From: Epichloe hybrida
Lineage: Eukaryota > Ascomycota > Sordariomycetes > Hypocreales > Clavicipitaceae
Direction: 5' to 3'
Assembly: GCA_019022495.1 (NCBI GenBank)
Contig: JAFEKR010000001.1
Coordinates: forward strand, 2,976,001 to 3,040,000
DNA length: 64,000 bases
Below the pieces are notes generated by a model. That model was not told the origin of the DNA. It did no database searches and saw only the letters and a list, made by a program, of their open reading frames with translations. Shown one piece after another: positions 1 to 9,839 of the stretch. Numbering within the stretch: position 1 is the stretch's first letter; every line of letters begins with the position of its first letter. A program made the translations under genes and the position numbers.

Positions 1-424
1 CACACGCAACCTCCAACAAGTTGACATCTGCCCCAAGAGACATGTGCTGACAAAAACAAGCCCACAGATCTCAGCAGTAGCCCTCCACCAAACCGCCAAA
101 TGGGCCATCCCCCATCTCACCAAACTAGCCAAACAAGACTCCTCCGCCAAGCCCCCCCTCCTCGTCACATCATCGCACCTCCCCCAGTCCCCCGAACCAG
201 ACTTGTTCGTCCTATCGCTGACCAAAGCCGCGCAACGGAACCTGGCAGAGTCCCTGGCCAAGGTGTACCAGCCCCAGGGCGTGCACGTCGGCCTCGTCAT
301 CGTGGCAGGGTCTGTGGCACCAGAGAAGACGGGCCTGAACCCTGGGAATATTGCCAAGAAGACGTATGAGCTCTTTGCTCAGGAAAGGGGGGGATGGACC
401 CTGGAGACGTATCTGAAGGAGTAG
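1..424 (+). CDS. Short-chain dehydrogenase/reductase, 3' end only
   Basis: This is the C-terminal part of an NAD(P)-dependent short-chain dehydrogenase; its N-terminal Rossmann half lies outside the window. Coding exons read 1-19 and 68-424, with an intron at 20-67 (GTTGAC donor, GTGCTGAC branch-like site, CCCACAG acceptor) that keeps the frame. The visible protein runs from TRNLQQISAVALHQTAKWAI to a TAG at 422-424. The segment AKWAIPHL, a hydrophobic strand (PPLLVTSS), and LTKAAQRNLAESLAKVYQ followed by VHVGLVIVAG resemble the later helices and strands of atypical fungal SDRs. The usual YxxxK catalytic motif is not clean: the serine-containing strand is there, but the Tyr position reads as F (LFVLSLTKAA). 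This is common in degenerate fungal SDRs that may not be enzymes. Substrate unknown. Confidence 0.72.
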   Translation, partial: TRNLQQVDICPKRHVLTKTSPQISAVALHQTAKWAIPHLTKLAKQDSSAKPPLLVTSSHLPQSPEPDLFVLSLTKAAQRNLAESLAKVYQPQGVHVGLVIVAGSVAPEKTGLNPGNIAKKTYELFAQERGGWTLETYLKE

Positions 425-1441
425 GTCTTTGCCAGTAGACAGTGAACATGACTATTCTCAATATGCTGCCTGTATTAAGAAAAAATCTGCCCTGACGAAT
501 GTTTCGCAAGAGTCCAGACCGTGCGGCCAGCGGTCAAGCAGCCAACGGCTTCTGTGCATACACAAGAATCGTTAGCTTTGTCGGATTGTTTCGGCTATAA
601 TCAGATCTCAAGGCATGCGATCTAGCCTCCCTTAGTTATGACTCTTGGCTAGATAAAAACCCTATATTCCCTCTCTTTTATAATTCTAGCTATTTAATAT
701 GACGCACATATGAGGTACGTGTTCTGTTTTGGATTCAGGTGCTGATGCGCCTTCATAATCCGTTGCCGCGCGTGCTCCGTAGTACCCGTCATTGACGCAA
801 CAGTGGACATGCCGTGTATCCTTGAATGGGTAGTTGTTGCTCCGGACTGGGTATGTTGCAGCAGCATCGTCTGCCTACACATCCCGTCCGGGCAGAGCCC
901 GTCCGGGTAGAGTGATCGGCAGTCGGTTGAAAAGATTGTCAGATCATCTACGAGGCAACATCACATCACACTTGCGACGTCATCAATACCCGTGAAAATT
1001 GACGGAAATGTGTCCCTACAGAAAAAGCGAAAGCTCAATGCTCAACTAAGCCACGCAGAGTGAGAGGGATACATCAATCTTCCATCTCTTATAGACGTTC
1101 GACCCACGGAGGAGTTGAAGAGCAGAACGCATATGCTGAAATGGGACAATCACAATGGTTTGTCAGGTGTCCAACGACTCGAGGTATGACTAGCGAAGCA
1201 AGTTATTGTCATCAACACAGCAGCGATCCGCATGCCAGAAATATTTCGTGATTCATGACATGCCCCTGTAAATTGACTGGCAATTCTTGCCCGAGAAGAA
1301 TCAAGTAAGCACGACCGCCCATGACTCCCACGCCCGGTGCGATTCCCCAAACATCACTTCATGTTCATATTCGCCCTGAATTAATGACATTAGAATGCGT
1401 GCTCGCATGCCCATGTCAGTGGCAGATCATGAGAAAGAGCC
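425..1441. other. Convergent intergenic region
   Basis: This spans the 3' ends of the plus-strand dehydrogenase and the minus-strand Elongin-C gene. The open frames are short and have no recognisable protein or coding-like composition. Part of it should be 3' UTR of both genes. I see no RNA gene. Confidence 0.6.
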
Positions 1442-2151
1442 TTACTGGTCCAAGCCCAAGTAGTCGGAAGCCGCCAAAAGCTCAAGACACAGCTCTACGG
1501 GGATTTCCATGTCGGGAACGTCGTCGCTATTTTTATACAAGTACCAGTAGTGGAAGTACTCGACCACTTTGTCGAGAACCATGCCACTATACCCAAGAGG
1601 AAGGGGAAAAAAAATGTCAGCTGCCGGTTCCTTTAACAGCGCAGCAGGGTGTCAGGGGAGACTCATGGCCGACGAGCAGAGGGCGCACAGCATCGTCGGT
1701 GTCAGTTCAAGTGTAGTTGAAATAATCACGCAGCCCGACCAGCTCGGAGCGGCGTTCTGTCATGGGCACACACGAGAGATTCTCATTGCACCACAAGTTG
1801 CTTTTCTTTGTCTTCATTCCTCGGGAGACCATGTGTGCTCGGAAGCGACCAGTCCAGGCGAGTCCGGATCCGAGCAATGCAGCTTACCTCATTTCTTGAA
1901 ATACACAGCGTGCGTCTTTAGCCTCGGCAAATTGGCCTGCACTGTTGTGAGTTGAGCTGAACCTGGGACGTGGCTGGGATGGCAGAGCAGAGCAGAGCAA
2001 GGCAAGATGAAGATGGCGCTCACGCACTCCTCACGTCCAGCATGCCCTTGATGATGGGGCTGACCAGTGCCGCCTCGCGCAAGACAACGAACTCGAAGCC
2101 ATCACCGGAAACGAGCGTGACGTATTTGCTTGGAGTCTGCAGCATCGCCAT
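1442..2151 (-). CDS. ELC1: Elongin-C (Skp1/BTB-POZ fold), three exons
   Basis: This encodes a 105-aa Elongin-C, the small adaptor that binds BC-box proteins. In fungi it acts with Cul3/Ela1-type ligases and in RNA polymerase II turnover. Exons on the minus strand are 2028-2151, 1888-1936 and 1442-1586. Donors are GTGCGT and GTAAGC; acceptors are CAG and TATAG; phases 1 and 2 close correctly. Exon 1 reads YVTLVSGDGFEFVVLREAAL and then SPIIKGMLD. Exon 2 gives QFAEAKDARCVF. Exon 3 gives VLDKVVEYFHYWYLY and ends VPDMEIPVELCLELLAASDY plus LGLDQ. These are the diagnostic blocks of the family, and the length is normal. The first of two closely spaced in-frame Met codons was taken. No single frame shows the gene because it is broken into pieces of 124, 49 and 145 bases. 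Confidence 0.93.
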
Positions 2152-3177
2152 GGCGGAAGGCGAGCGGGAGGCCGATCAATTGTGCGCGCTGTCGAGTGGA
2201 AGTGTGAAAAATCACGAAAGGGAAAAGCGGGGGGGGAAGTTTGGCAGAGTTGTGTATTACTCAAATTCGCCGAGCTTTGTGTGCACGGACCTGCTGCTGC
2301 TGTAGGCGAGCCCTACTCCGTACAATGTACAGTCTAACCCCTGAATGATTTTACACGAGGTACATGACCAGGGGTAACAGGCCAATGAAAAGTTACTAGA
2401 TAGGGTAAAAGATACTTAGGATTATATATCTTTTACTAGTATTACTTAGTACCCTTTTACTCCTATAAAATCCCTAACAGCTCCACTCGAAATAGTTACC
2501 CACAGCGAACGTGACGGCTGGGTCGACCTCGTTAGTGGAGGGTTCTCGTGGTGACTGATTTGACCAACTATCTCCTTACATAAGGAGATCTGATGGGTGC
2601 ACCGCCATCGTATAATAATAAATCGATCTGGAGGATCAAACGCCTGTTGTGCCGCCCCACCCATCAATACCCCGTGGCCCACTTCAGCACCAAGCTTTCA
2701 GCTCGCAAGAGCCGGCTGGGCGCTGTCATTGGTCCTCACCAATGCGTTGCCTAGCCAACTCGCCTTGAGTGCCCCGGCGTCTGGCCGCCATCTCAACTTG
2801 CACTTTGTTGCCCTGCCGAGTGAGAGACGAAGGAGAAGCACGAGACTCAAAGAGCCATCCTGCACACCGTTTTTTTTCCTCCAGATCATTCTTCACAAAT
2901 ACCAGCACTGATCGTCCAGTCATCATCGCTACGAGTATCTTCATCCACGAATCCGACAGCGTGGACTCAGAATCCAAAGCGAACATTGGCATTTCTGAGC
3001 GCCCGTGTCAACACAGACCACCAGTTCTTGCTGCCGGCTGGTGAGCGACATTTTGACGGCTGTAACTGTCCGACGCGGACTCGAGACTCCTCAGCCGGTG
3101 AATGAACTGAGCTTTGCAAACGACGGCTCTTTGTTGCTTCCTCGTACAACTTTGCCAATTCGCACATACCACTTGCC
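2152..3177. promoter_or_regulatory. Divergent promoter region, Elongin-C / Rho4
   Basis: This is the shared upstream region of the minus-strand Elongin-C gene and the plus-strand Rho4 gene. It carries one TACTCCGTAC element at 2314-2323 and facing CCCCT/AGGGG (STRE-like) pentamers near 2339 and 2371. It also holds an AT-rich patch at about 2390-2475. No gene is evident. Confidence 0.5.
2390..2475. repeat. Small AT-rich patch with internal inverted repeats
   Basis: The block is much richer in A and T than its surroundings. It contains facing copies such as GTAAAAGATA and TATCTTTTAC about 12 bases apart, and related GGGTAAAAG / CTTTTACTCC arms further out. It may be a decayed remnant of a small mobile element. 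No flanking duplication was identified. Confidence 0.3.
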
Positions 3178-4105
3178 ATGGCTTCACAATATCGCAATTC
3201 ATACTACACACCAGCCAGCCATGAGCAGTCTCGCCGTCAGCAGCGCACGCGCTCAAGCGACGGTACCGTCAGCACCACAATGAGCTCGTCGTCTGGTCGA
3301 GAATCTGCTGCGACACATGTCACCGACGTTCCTTCATTCTCCAAGAAGATCGTCGTGGTTGGAGACGGTGGCTGCGGCAAGACTTGCTTGCTGATAAGCT
3401 ACAGCCAGGGCTACTTTCCAGAGGTAAGCATCTCTGCGTCTGCGCGGCGTTGTCTGTCCCAACTAACCATTGCCAGAAATATGTCCCGACTGTATTTGAA
3501 AACTACATCACCTACCCCACGCACAGTCCAACCGGGAAGACCGTCGAGCTGGCGCTGTGGGACACGGCCGGTCAAGAGGAATACGACCGTTTGCGGCCCC
3601 TGTCCTATCCCGAGACTGACTTGATCTTTGTTTGCTTTGCAATTGACTGTCCCAACTCATTGGACAATGTTTTAGACAAGGTAGGATTCTGACAGCCGTT
3701 GCCTTCTCTTGCGACGAATCAAGATCAAAAAGGCTAATAACCCAACAGTGGTACCCCGAAGTCCTCCACTTCTGCCCCTACACTCCCCTCATCTTGGTCG
3801 GTCTCAAATCAGATCTGCGATACAAAAAGACATGCATCGAGATGCTCAAGACGCAGGGTCTCACACCAGTCACCACGGAACAAGGACTTGCCGTCGCCGA
3901 CAAGATGCATGCCCAGTACATGGAATGCAGTAGTAAAGAGATGCTGGGTGTCGACGAGATTTTTGAGCATGCGATTTTGACCGTTGTTTCCAACGATAGG
4001 AAGAACCAGGACGCAATGGCGGTCAACTTCAGCAGTGACAATAACTCGGCCATGCCTGGAATGAAGCTCCCAAAGAAGAGGAGGAGAAGGTGCCAGATTC
4101 TGTAA
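3178..4105 (+). CDS. RHO4: Rho-family GTPase Rho4
   Basis: This encodes a 268-aa Rho GTPase of the fungal Rho4 class, a membrane-anchored switch for septation, polar growth and wall deposition. Exons are 3178-3423, 3477-3680 and 3749-4105; both introns are phase 0 and short (53 and 68 bases). A Ser/Gln-rich N-terminal extension of about 55 residues, typical of Rho4, precedes the G domain. Visible motifs are the P-loop GDGGCGKT (62-69), the effector segment [15 protein letters not shown] (111-116), GLKSD (168-172) and ECSSK. After a basic stretch (KLPKKRRRR) the protein ends in CQIL, a CAAX box. The terminal Leu predicts geranylgeranylation. All catalytic motifs are intact. Confidence 0.95.
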
Positions 4106-4758
4106 TGGCGTCTTTTTTGGAGACTGTTTCTCATCCTTGAGAGCCCAGCCGCGACAACGACTGTTTTTGTTGTATACAGGATTGTAATGACCATGGCATG
4201 AGATCTCTTCGCCCTACTTGAACACACCTTTTTTTTTTAACGATTGCACTTATTACGAACAACACAGACAGAGACACACTCTCTGCCTTGGAGGGGAGAA
4301 CAGAGCCACAAAGGTGGACAGGACAGGCATCCTTGGAGCTGACTCTTGCTGCCCCCTCTGGAGCAATTTTTGCTTGGTACATAATGCGTCTAGAGAGGAC
4401 GCGAGTTGTGGGAGAAGCATGATGGGGGGATGACAGTGGGAGTCGTGGGAGTAAACTCGATCGGGATTGGAAACGGGGGTAAATTTTCGATGTTATTGAT
4501 TCATGGTTTTTTATTGTTGTATTTTTTTTCCCCTCTTCCTCTTGGAACTTTGCTCGTTTCATTTGTACAATGGCCTGCTGAGTTGCTTGGTTTGGGTAGG
4601 ATATTGCAAAGAAATATTCTCACTTGATAAGAAGCTCCTCCGCTCGTGAATGTACGCCGGCCGTCGTCAAGCAACTGCACAGGATACTAGTCCAGTTGAT
4701 GCGTACGGGTTGGATGCGTTTTCTATTTGATCTCGTCTCGTCTCGTAAAGGGGTATCA
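4106..4758. other. Convergent intergenic region
   Basis: This lies between the Rho4 stop and the Dad1 stop. It contains T-rich stretches consistent with 3' UTRs and no supported gene. Confidence 0.6.
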
Positions 4759-5169
4759 TCAAACGTGTCGCTCGTGGTCCTCGCTCTCCGCTTGTTGAGC
4801 CGCCTCCGTCTGCGCCTGGTGTCCATGATTCGGCTCTTCTTCCTTGGCCATGACATTCTCGAACTGCGACCAGAGGGCCTCGACGGAGGAGAAATCGTTA
4901 CCCATCTGTAGACTATTAGTGCGCGACCCGACACTTTGCTCTGTTGGAGGGAGGAGAAGCCCGTTCGTTACCTTGATGACTTCCTCGAGGGAGCGGTTCA
5001 ACTTATTTATGTTGCCGAGGACGTGGTCGAAGCTCTGTTCGGTCAGTCGGGGCAACTTCAATGGACAGGACGGACTGACCATGGCGATGTCGGATATGAG
5101 TGCTTCGCGCTGTGATTCAAAGTATGTCTTTTCGCGGTCCGGCTCGGATGTTCGCTGGCGCTTAGACAT
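4759..5169 (-). CDS. DAD1: DASH complex subunit Dad1
   Basis: This encodes a 99-aa subunit of the DASH/Dam1 ring, which couples kinetochores to microtubule plus ends. Exons on the minus strand are 5080-5169, 4972-5034 and 4759-4905. Removing the 45- and 66-base introns joins ALISDIAM to [20 protein letters not shown] and then to [20 protein letters not shown], the Dad1 family core. The acidic tail (EEEPNHGHQ to HERHV) is variable. The whole region is also one continuous open frame of 136 codons, because both introns are multiples of three without stops. The intronic insertions ([12 protein letters not shown] and a Ser/Leu-rich stretch) would interrupt the helical core, so I prefer the spliced model. 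Confidence 0.9.
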   Translation of the reverse strand: MSKRQRTSEPDREKTYFESQREALISDIAMVSPSCPLKLPRLTEQSFDHVLGNINKLNRSLEEVIKVTNGLLLPPTEQSVGSRTNSLQMGNDFSSVEALWSQFENVMAKEEEPNHGHQAQTEAAQQAESEDHERHV

Positions 5170-5833
5170 TGCGTCGATGGGAGTGGGACGTGGTGTTTTT
5201 AAGATTTGAAGGACCTTTCTTTGCCTTTGCGTTGGGACGCGTTGCGTGGAGGGGTACGATGGCCGGTGGAAGTGGATCTCTATTTACATGGCAACTTGAA
5301 CGGGTCCAACCTTCACTACTGGGTACAGATGGTACAGTCGTAGCTTGACGAGAGTAGATTGGGGGGGAAACCCTGTGTTTTACACAGATGGTTAATTCAT
5401 AATTTCATCCAGGCCTGCCCGGCCGTGCAGCCATTATGTACGAGGACAGCCAAGTAGAATAGTCATCGACGTGATTCTTCATCTTCTTCAGTCCAAGCAT
5501 ACTTTGAAATGAAACCCGCCATGCAATGATTAACCAAGTCAACAAGGGTTTTTTTTTTCATCCGTCTAGCCATCATGGATGAAGCGTTATACATTTGCCC
5601 AGTTTTGTTGACCCAACGCCGGTCCCTGAAGATGTTGCGAGATTTGTTTTTCTAGACATCTCTCGTGAATAGTAGTAGTACATGTCATGCGTTTTGTCCA
5701 CAGCCGCATGAATTGATAGTGTAAGATGTAGTTTCTGAAAGGTGTGAGATGTAAGATATAGGATATGTGGTTTGGGAATAGTTTTTGTCGGAGAGATGAG
5801 GGGAGATGAGGGTATTGGTGTGAGAGCGGCATC
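5170..5833. other. Intergenic region
   Basis: This is upstream of Dad1 and downstream of the GrpE gene, both on the minus strand. A short poly-T run lies near 5550. No gene, RNA or repeat family was recognised. Confidence 0.6.
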
Positions 5834-6653
5834 CTATGTGTTCTTGACGACGCCGACCTTGGCGGCACGCAAGACGCGGCCGTTGAGCTTGAAGCCCTTT
5901 TGCTGCACGTGGAAGACGAGATTGTTCTCCTTGTCGGGCTGGGGAGCCATAAAGGTGGCCTCGTGCTCGTTTGGGTTGAACTTTTCGCCTTCGGGGCTGA
6001 GACGCTCCAGGCCGTGCTTGGCAAGGGTCTGCATGAGGATTTTCTCCGTCATCTTGAGACCGTCGTAGAGGTTGATGAGGTCCTGGGAGGCTTCGTCCTT
6101 GGCGGCGAGCTTCTCGGCCGGGACCATTGCGAGGGCGCGGTCGAGGTTGTCGACGCTCTCGATGAGGTCCTTTGCGAAGTTCTGGATGGCGAATTCTCGG
6201 GCCGTCTTGACTTCGCGCTGGGTGCGGTCCTGGAGGTTGCGGAAATCGGCGACGGTGCGCATGCATTTGTCCTGTTATGCGGAGTCAATTACGAGATTCC
6301 AAATCACAAATCACAGGTGACGATAGCCCTGGAAGCTTGCGAGGTCGTGTTTGACGAACCTTCCAATCCCTGGCTTCAGCGTCCTTGGCCTCGAGGTTCT
6401 TTTTGACCTCGGCCAGAGCATCAGACTCGCCAGCAGCCTCCTTTGGCTCAGCCTTCTCGCTCTCAGCCTTGTCACCCTCGGCTGGCGTCTCCTTGGCGTC
6501 GCTGTACCACCGGGCGACGACAGGCTGTGCTGTTCTTGATGACCAGGCAGCAGGAGCATTCTGGAACCGAGTGCGCAGCATGGGCTGGTTTGCTGCAAGG
6601 CGAGGAGCGGAGCGCAAAGCTCTAGAAGACGTAGAGAAGGCCTGGCGCAACAT
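5834..6653 (-). CDS. MGE1: Mitochondrial GrpE nucleotide exchange factor
   Basis: This encodes a 243-aa matrix protein that releases ADP from mitochondrial Hsp70 during import and folding. Exons are 6360-6653 and 5834-6271 on the minus strand (GTTCGT donor, phase 0). The protein begins with an Arg/Ser/Ala-rich presequence (MLRQAFSTSSRALRSAPRLA), followed by an acidic linker. The long GrpE helix reads MRTVADFRNLQDRTQREVK. The beta-rich wing ends in NPNEHEATFMA and GFKLNGRVLRAAKVGVV. The frame stays open upstream of the chosen Met to about 6809. The start at 6653 is preferred because it puts the presequence at the N-terminus. Confidence 0.95.
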
Positions 6654-7118
6654 TGCTGAATGTGGTATGTTGATGCTGTGAGGAGTCGGATAGTTCAATG
6701 GTAAGCATACAGTGAAAGTGGCTTTGTCGAGAGTCAGAAAATTCGATGCCGAATGACGGAGGCAAAGGAGCGCCATAGGAGGCGGACTAACTACGGACCG
6801 CTCGTCCATCCATGACAGGTTGCTATGTACAGTATGTGGGTCCCGGCCGGGGCAGGCAGGCGGCTGGCAGCTGCGGCACTGGCTTGGCTAGGCGGCTGTT
6901 GGCCTGCGACACGCGCGCTGTGGCAACCTGGCGGGCAGAAGTTGTGCTGGACGGACTCTCTTGCTTGCATCGAGAGCTCCAAGCCGTTTTCGATTGCTTC
7001 ATCAGCATTGAATTCCGCCATCCCTTCGCAACACGCACACCGCCTCGCTAGTCCCTTGAACTGTCGGCACCTGCCAATCAAGTCGCCTCCTCACCACGGA
7101 CACGCACAATCTCCAGAC
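6654..7118. promoter_or_regulatory. Divergent promoter, MGE1 / RPN6
   Basis: This 465-base intergenic region serves two divergent proteostasis genes, a mitochondrial Hsp70 exchange factor and a proteasome lid subunit. A GTGGCAAC at about 6919 is close to, but not the same as, the yeast proteasome control element GGTGGCAAA. I treat it as suggestive only. Confidence 0.4.
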
Positions 7119-8556
7119 ATGGCGGCCGCCGACTCAAGCCGGCTCCAAGAAGCCCAGAAGCTGGCCAAGACAGACCCGCGAAAGGCCGAGGCCGTCTACA
7201 AAGAAATCACTTCCAAGCCTCCTGCTGCCACATCCGACGCGGCTACTCGAGAGTATGAGTCGGCGTTGACTAGCTTGGGGGAGCTGTACCGAGATGAGAA
7301 GTAAGTGACGAGACTCGGGCCTGCTGCCTTGGGAACAGCACCATGTACCGAACGATGCGTAGATTTGGCCCAAATCAAACTAACAAAAACGCACAGGAAG
7401 GCACAAGAGTTGGTAGACCTTGTACGAGAGAGTCGTTCAGTATTGTCATCCTTTGCCAAGGCGAAATCATCCAAGCTCGGTACGTCACCACCGCCAAAGC
7501 TTCCATGACATGATGGAAAACGAATCACAACTGACTCCACCCACTGCAGTGCGACAACTCTTGGATCTCTTCAAAGAGATCCCCAACAGCACCGATACAG
7601 AGGTCTACATCACAAAGGACTGTATCGAATGGGCCACGGCCGAGAGACGCGCCTTCCAGCGCCAGGATCTCGAGGTCCGCCTCGTCGCCCTTCACATGAC
7701 CAAGCAAGCATACTACGACGCGCTCACCCTCATCAACAGCCTCCTGCGTGAGCTGAAGAGGCTCGACGACAAGCTGCGGCTGGTTGAAGTCCAGCTCCTC
7801 GAATCAAGAGTGTACCACGCCCTGGGCAACATCCCCAAAGCCCGTGCAGCTTTGACAACGGCGCGAACCAGCGCCGCGAGTGTCTACACCCCGCCGACGC
7901 TGCAAGCCAACCTCGACATGCAGAGCGGTATGCTCCACGCCGAAGAAAAGGACTTCACCACGGCCTTTTCCTACTTCATCGAGGCGCTCGACGGCTACCA
8001 CAGCCTGGACGAGAGCACCAAGGCCCAGGCTGCGCTGCAGTACATGCTCCTCTGCAAGATCATGCTCAATCTCGCAGACGACGTCAACCAGCTCATGACG
8101 TCGAAGCAAGCCGTCAAGTATGCCGGCAAGAACCTCGAAGCCATGAAGGCCATTGCCAGGGCCCACTCCAACCGCTCCCTGGAGGAATACGAGCGTGCCC
8201 TGTCGGCCTACCGCTACGAGCTGGGCAGCGACGCCTTCATCCGCAACCACCTCCGCCGACTGTACGACGCCATGTTGGAGCAGAACCTCATCAAGATCAT
8301 TGAGCCGTTTTCCCGCGTCGAGATCGACCATATCGCCAAGATGGTCGGCCTCGACACCCAGCAGGTGGAGAGGAAGCTATCGCAGATGATTCTCGACAAG
8401 ATCATCATTGGTGTGCTGGACCAGGGAGCAGGCTGTCTGATCATTTACGACGAGACACACCGGGACGAGTCGTACGACGCCGCATTGGCAACAATTGATA
8501 AGCTGAGCGGTGTGGTGGACGTTCTGTATACGAACCAGGCGTCCATGCTAGAGTAG
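7119..8556 (+). CDS. RPN6: 26S proteasome lid subunit Rpn6
   Basis: This encodes a 423-aa non-ATPase lid subunit (PSMD11 family), which clamps the lid to the core particle and base. Exons are 7119-7300, 7397-7479 and 7550-8556, with phases 2 and 1 preserved. The N-terminal two thirds is TPR-like alpha solenoid (for example ALTLINSLLRELKRLDDKLR and the YHALGNIPKARAALTTAR repeat). The C-terminal part is a PCI winged helix (LRRLYDAMLEQNLIKIIEPF, then VEIDHIAKMVGLDTQQVERK), ending with the lid-bundle helix. Length is normal and no residue looks out of place. The start ATG at 7119 opens a typical alanine-rich N-terminus. Confidence 0.96.
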
Positions 8557-8900
8557 ATGCAAAAGTATTATTATTTTTTCGCACTGTATCAAGTCGTGGT
8601 AGATATGGCGGTTAAGAAGGCCTTGTCCATGCATGCGCGCTTGTATCGTGATGACACTGTGAATTGATTGCCATTGAGTACTGTAATCAGTCGGTCATCG
8701 CTAATCAGACCTAACAAAGTGGTATCGTGAAACACAAAGAAGCGACCCAACACCGTATCCTAAACACCGCCCCAACAAACACGTTATCCACCTCGCACAC
8801 AACATGTAAACCACATGCCCCAACGATGAATATACCAAAAGTAATTTCTTTCAAAAATAAAAACCATCATCATTGTCATTCCTGTTCCGTTGCGCCGCAG
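8557..8900. other. Convergent intergenic region
   Basis: This holds the 3' flanks of RPN6 and of the giant minus-strand gene. It is AT-rich towards 8840 and nothing else was identified. Confidence 0.6.
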
Positions 8901-9800
8901 TCAATGGAACATGGGTCTCTGCTTCCGTTTCCTCTTCTGCTCGCCTAGTATCAGCGCGAACAACCTCTTTGCCAAGACACCTTCGTCCCACCCGCCTACT
9001 TCGGCTTTGAACGCATCCACACAGTCTAGGTGCCATCGCTGCAGCGCCATGCTCTCCCCGTGGCTTTTAACCATCTTGCCGAGATACTTGTCTGCTCGTC
9101 GCGGGTATGGAATGGGGAAGGGCTGTCGCCGGCGGAGCTGGAGGAGCTCGTCGAGGAGGAGCCAGTGTCTGCGGGTCCAGGTTGTTTGGGAGAGTGGCCG
9201 GGCTGCCTGTGTTGGAAGGGGGGGTGCGTCTTCCATGGAGACGTCGTTGATGGAGCTGTTCTCCTTGTCGTCGTCTGGGTTTGGGGGGTCGAGGACGGGT
9301 TGATGGGAGAAGGGGTCGTGACGCGCGCGGGCTTGCTCGGCGGGCGAGAGGACGCTGCTTGTGAACTCGACGACTCGGCCGGGAGTATGGGGTTTCAGGG
9401 GGGACCGGAGAGCAGACTTGGTGGGAGACGCGTTCCTGGGAGGGAGAGGCCGGAGGAGAGGCCGGTGGAAATCAGAGGATGCTTCGCTGGCGTTGGACGT
9501 CTGCTGGGTCCAGCGGTGGATGTCCGCGAGGGAGAGCTGCATGCGGGGAGGGGTGACGGCTGCAGAGCGGTCGGAGGACGGCTGGAAGAAGGATTGACTG
9601 GTCTGTCGGGGCCGAGGTGCGAAGTTCTGCTTTCGCGCGTCAAGAGGCACGGAGATGTGCTCGGGCGTGGCTGGAGACGAGCATCTTTCAACCACGGGCG
9701 CTGCTGCTGGTTGCTGTTGCTGTGGCTGCAGCAGCAAAGGTGGCTCTTCTTCTTCTTCTTCTTCTTCTTCTTCTTCTTCTTCTTCTTGTTGTTTTTGTTC

Positions 9801-9839
<39 letters not shown>

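Noticed and set aside
1321..1955. Two plus-strand frames of about 130 codons
   Set aside because: They lie antisense to the Elongin-C exons and introns and show no protein-like features.
6919..6930. Proteasome control element in the MGE1/RPN6 promoter
   Set aside because: GTGGCAAC only partly matches the yeast element GGTGGCAAA, and a single imperfect copy is expected by chance.
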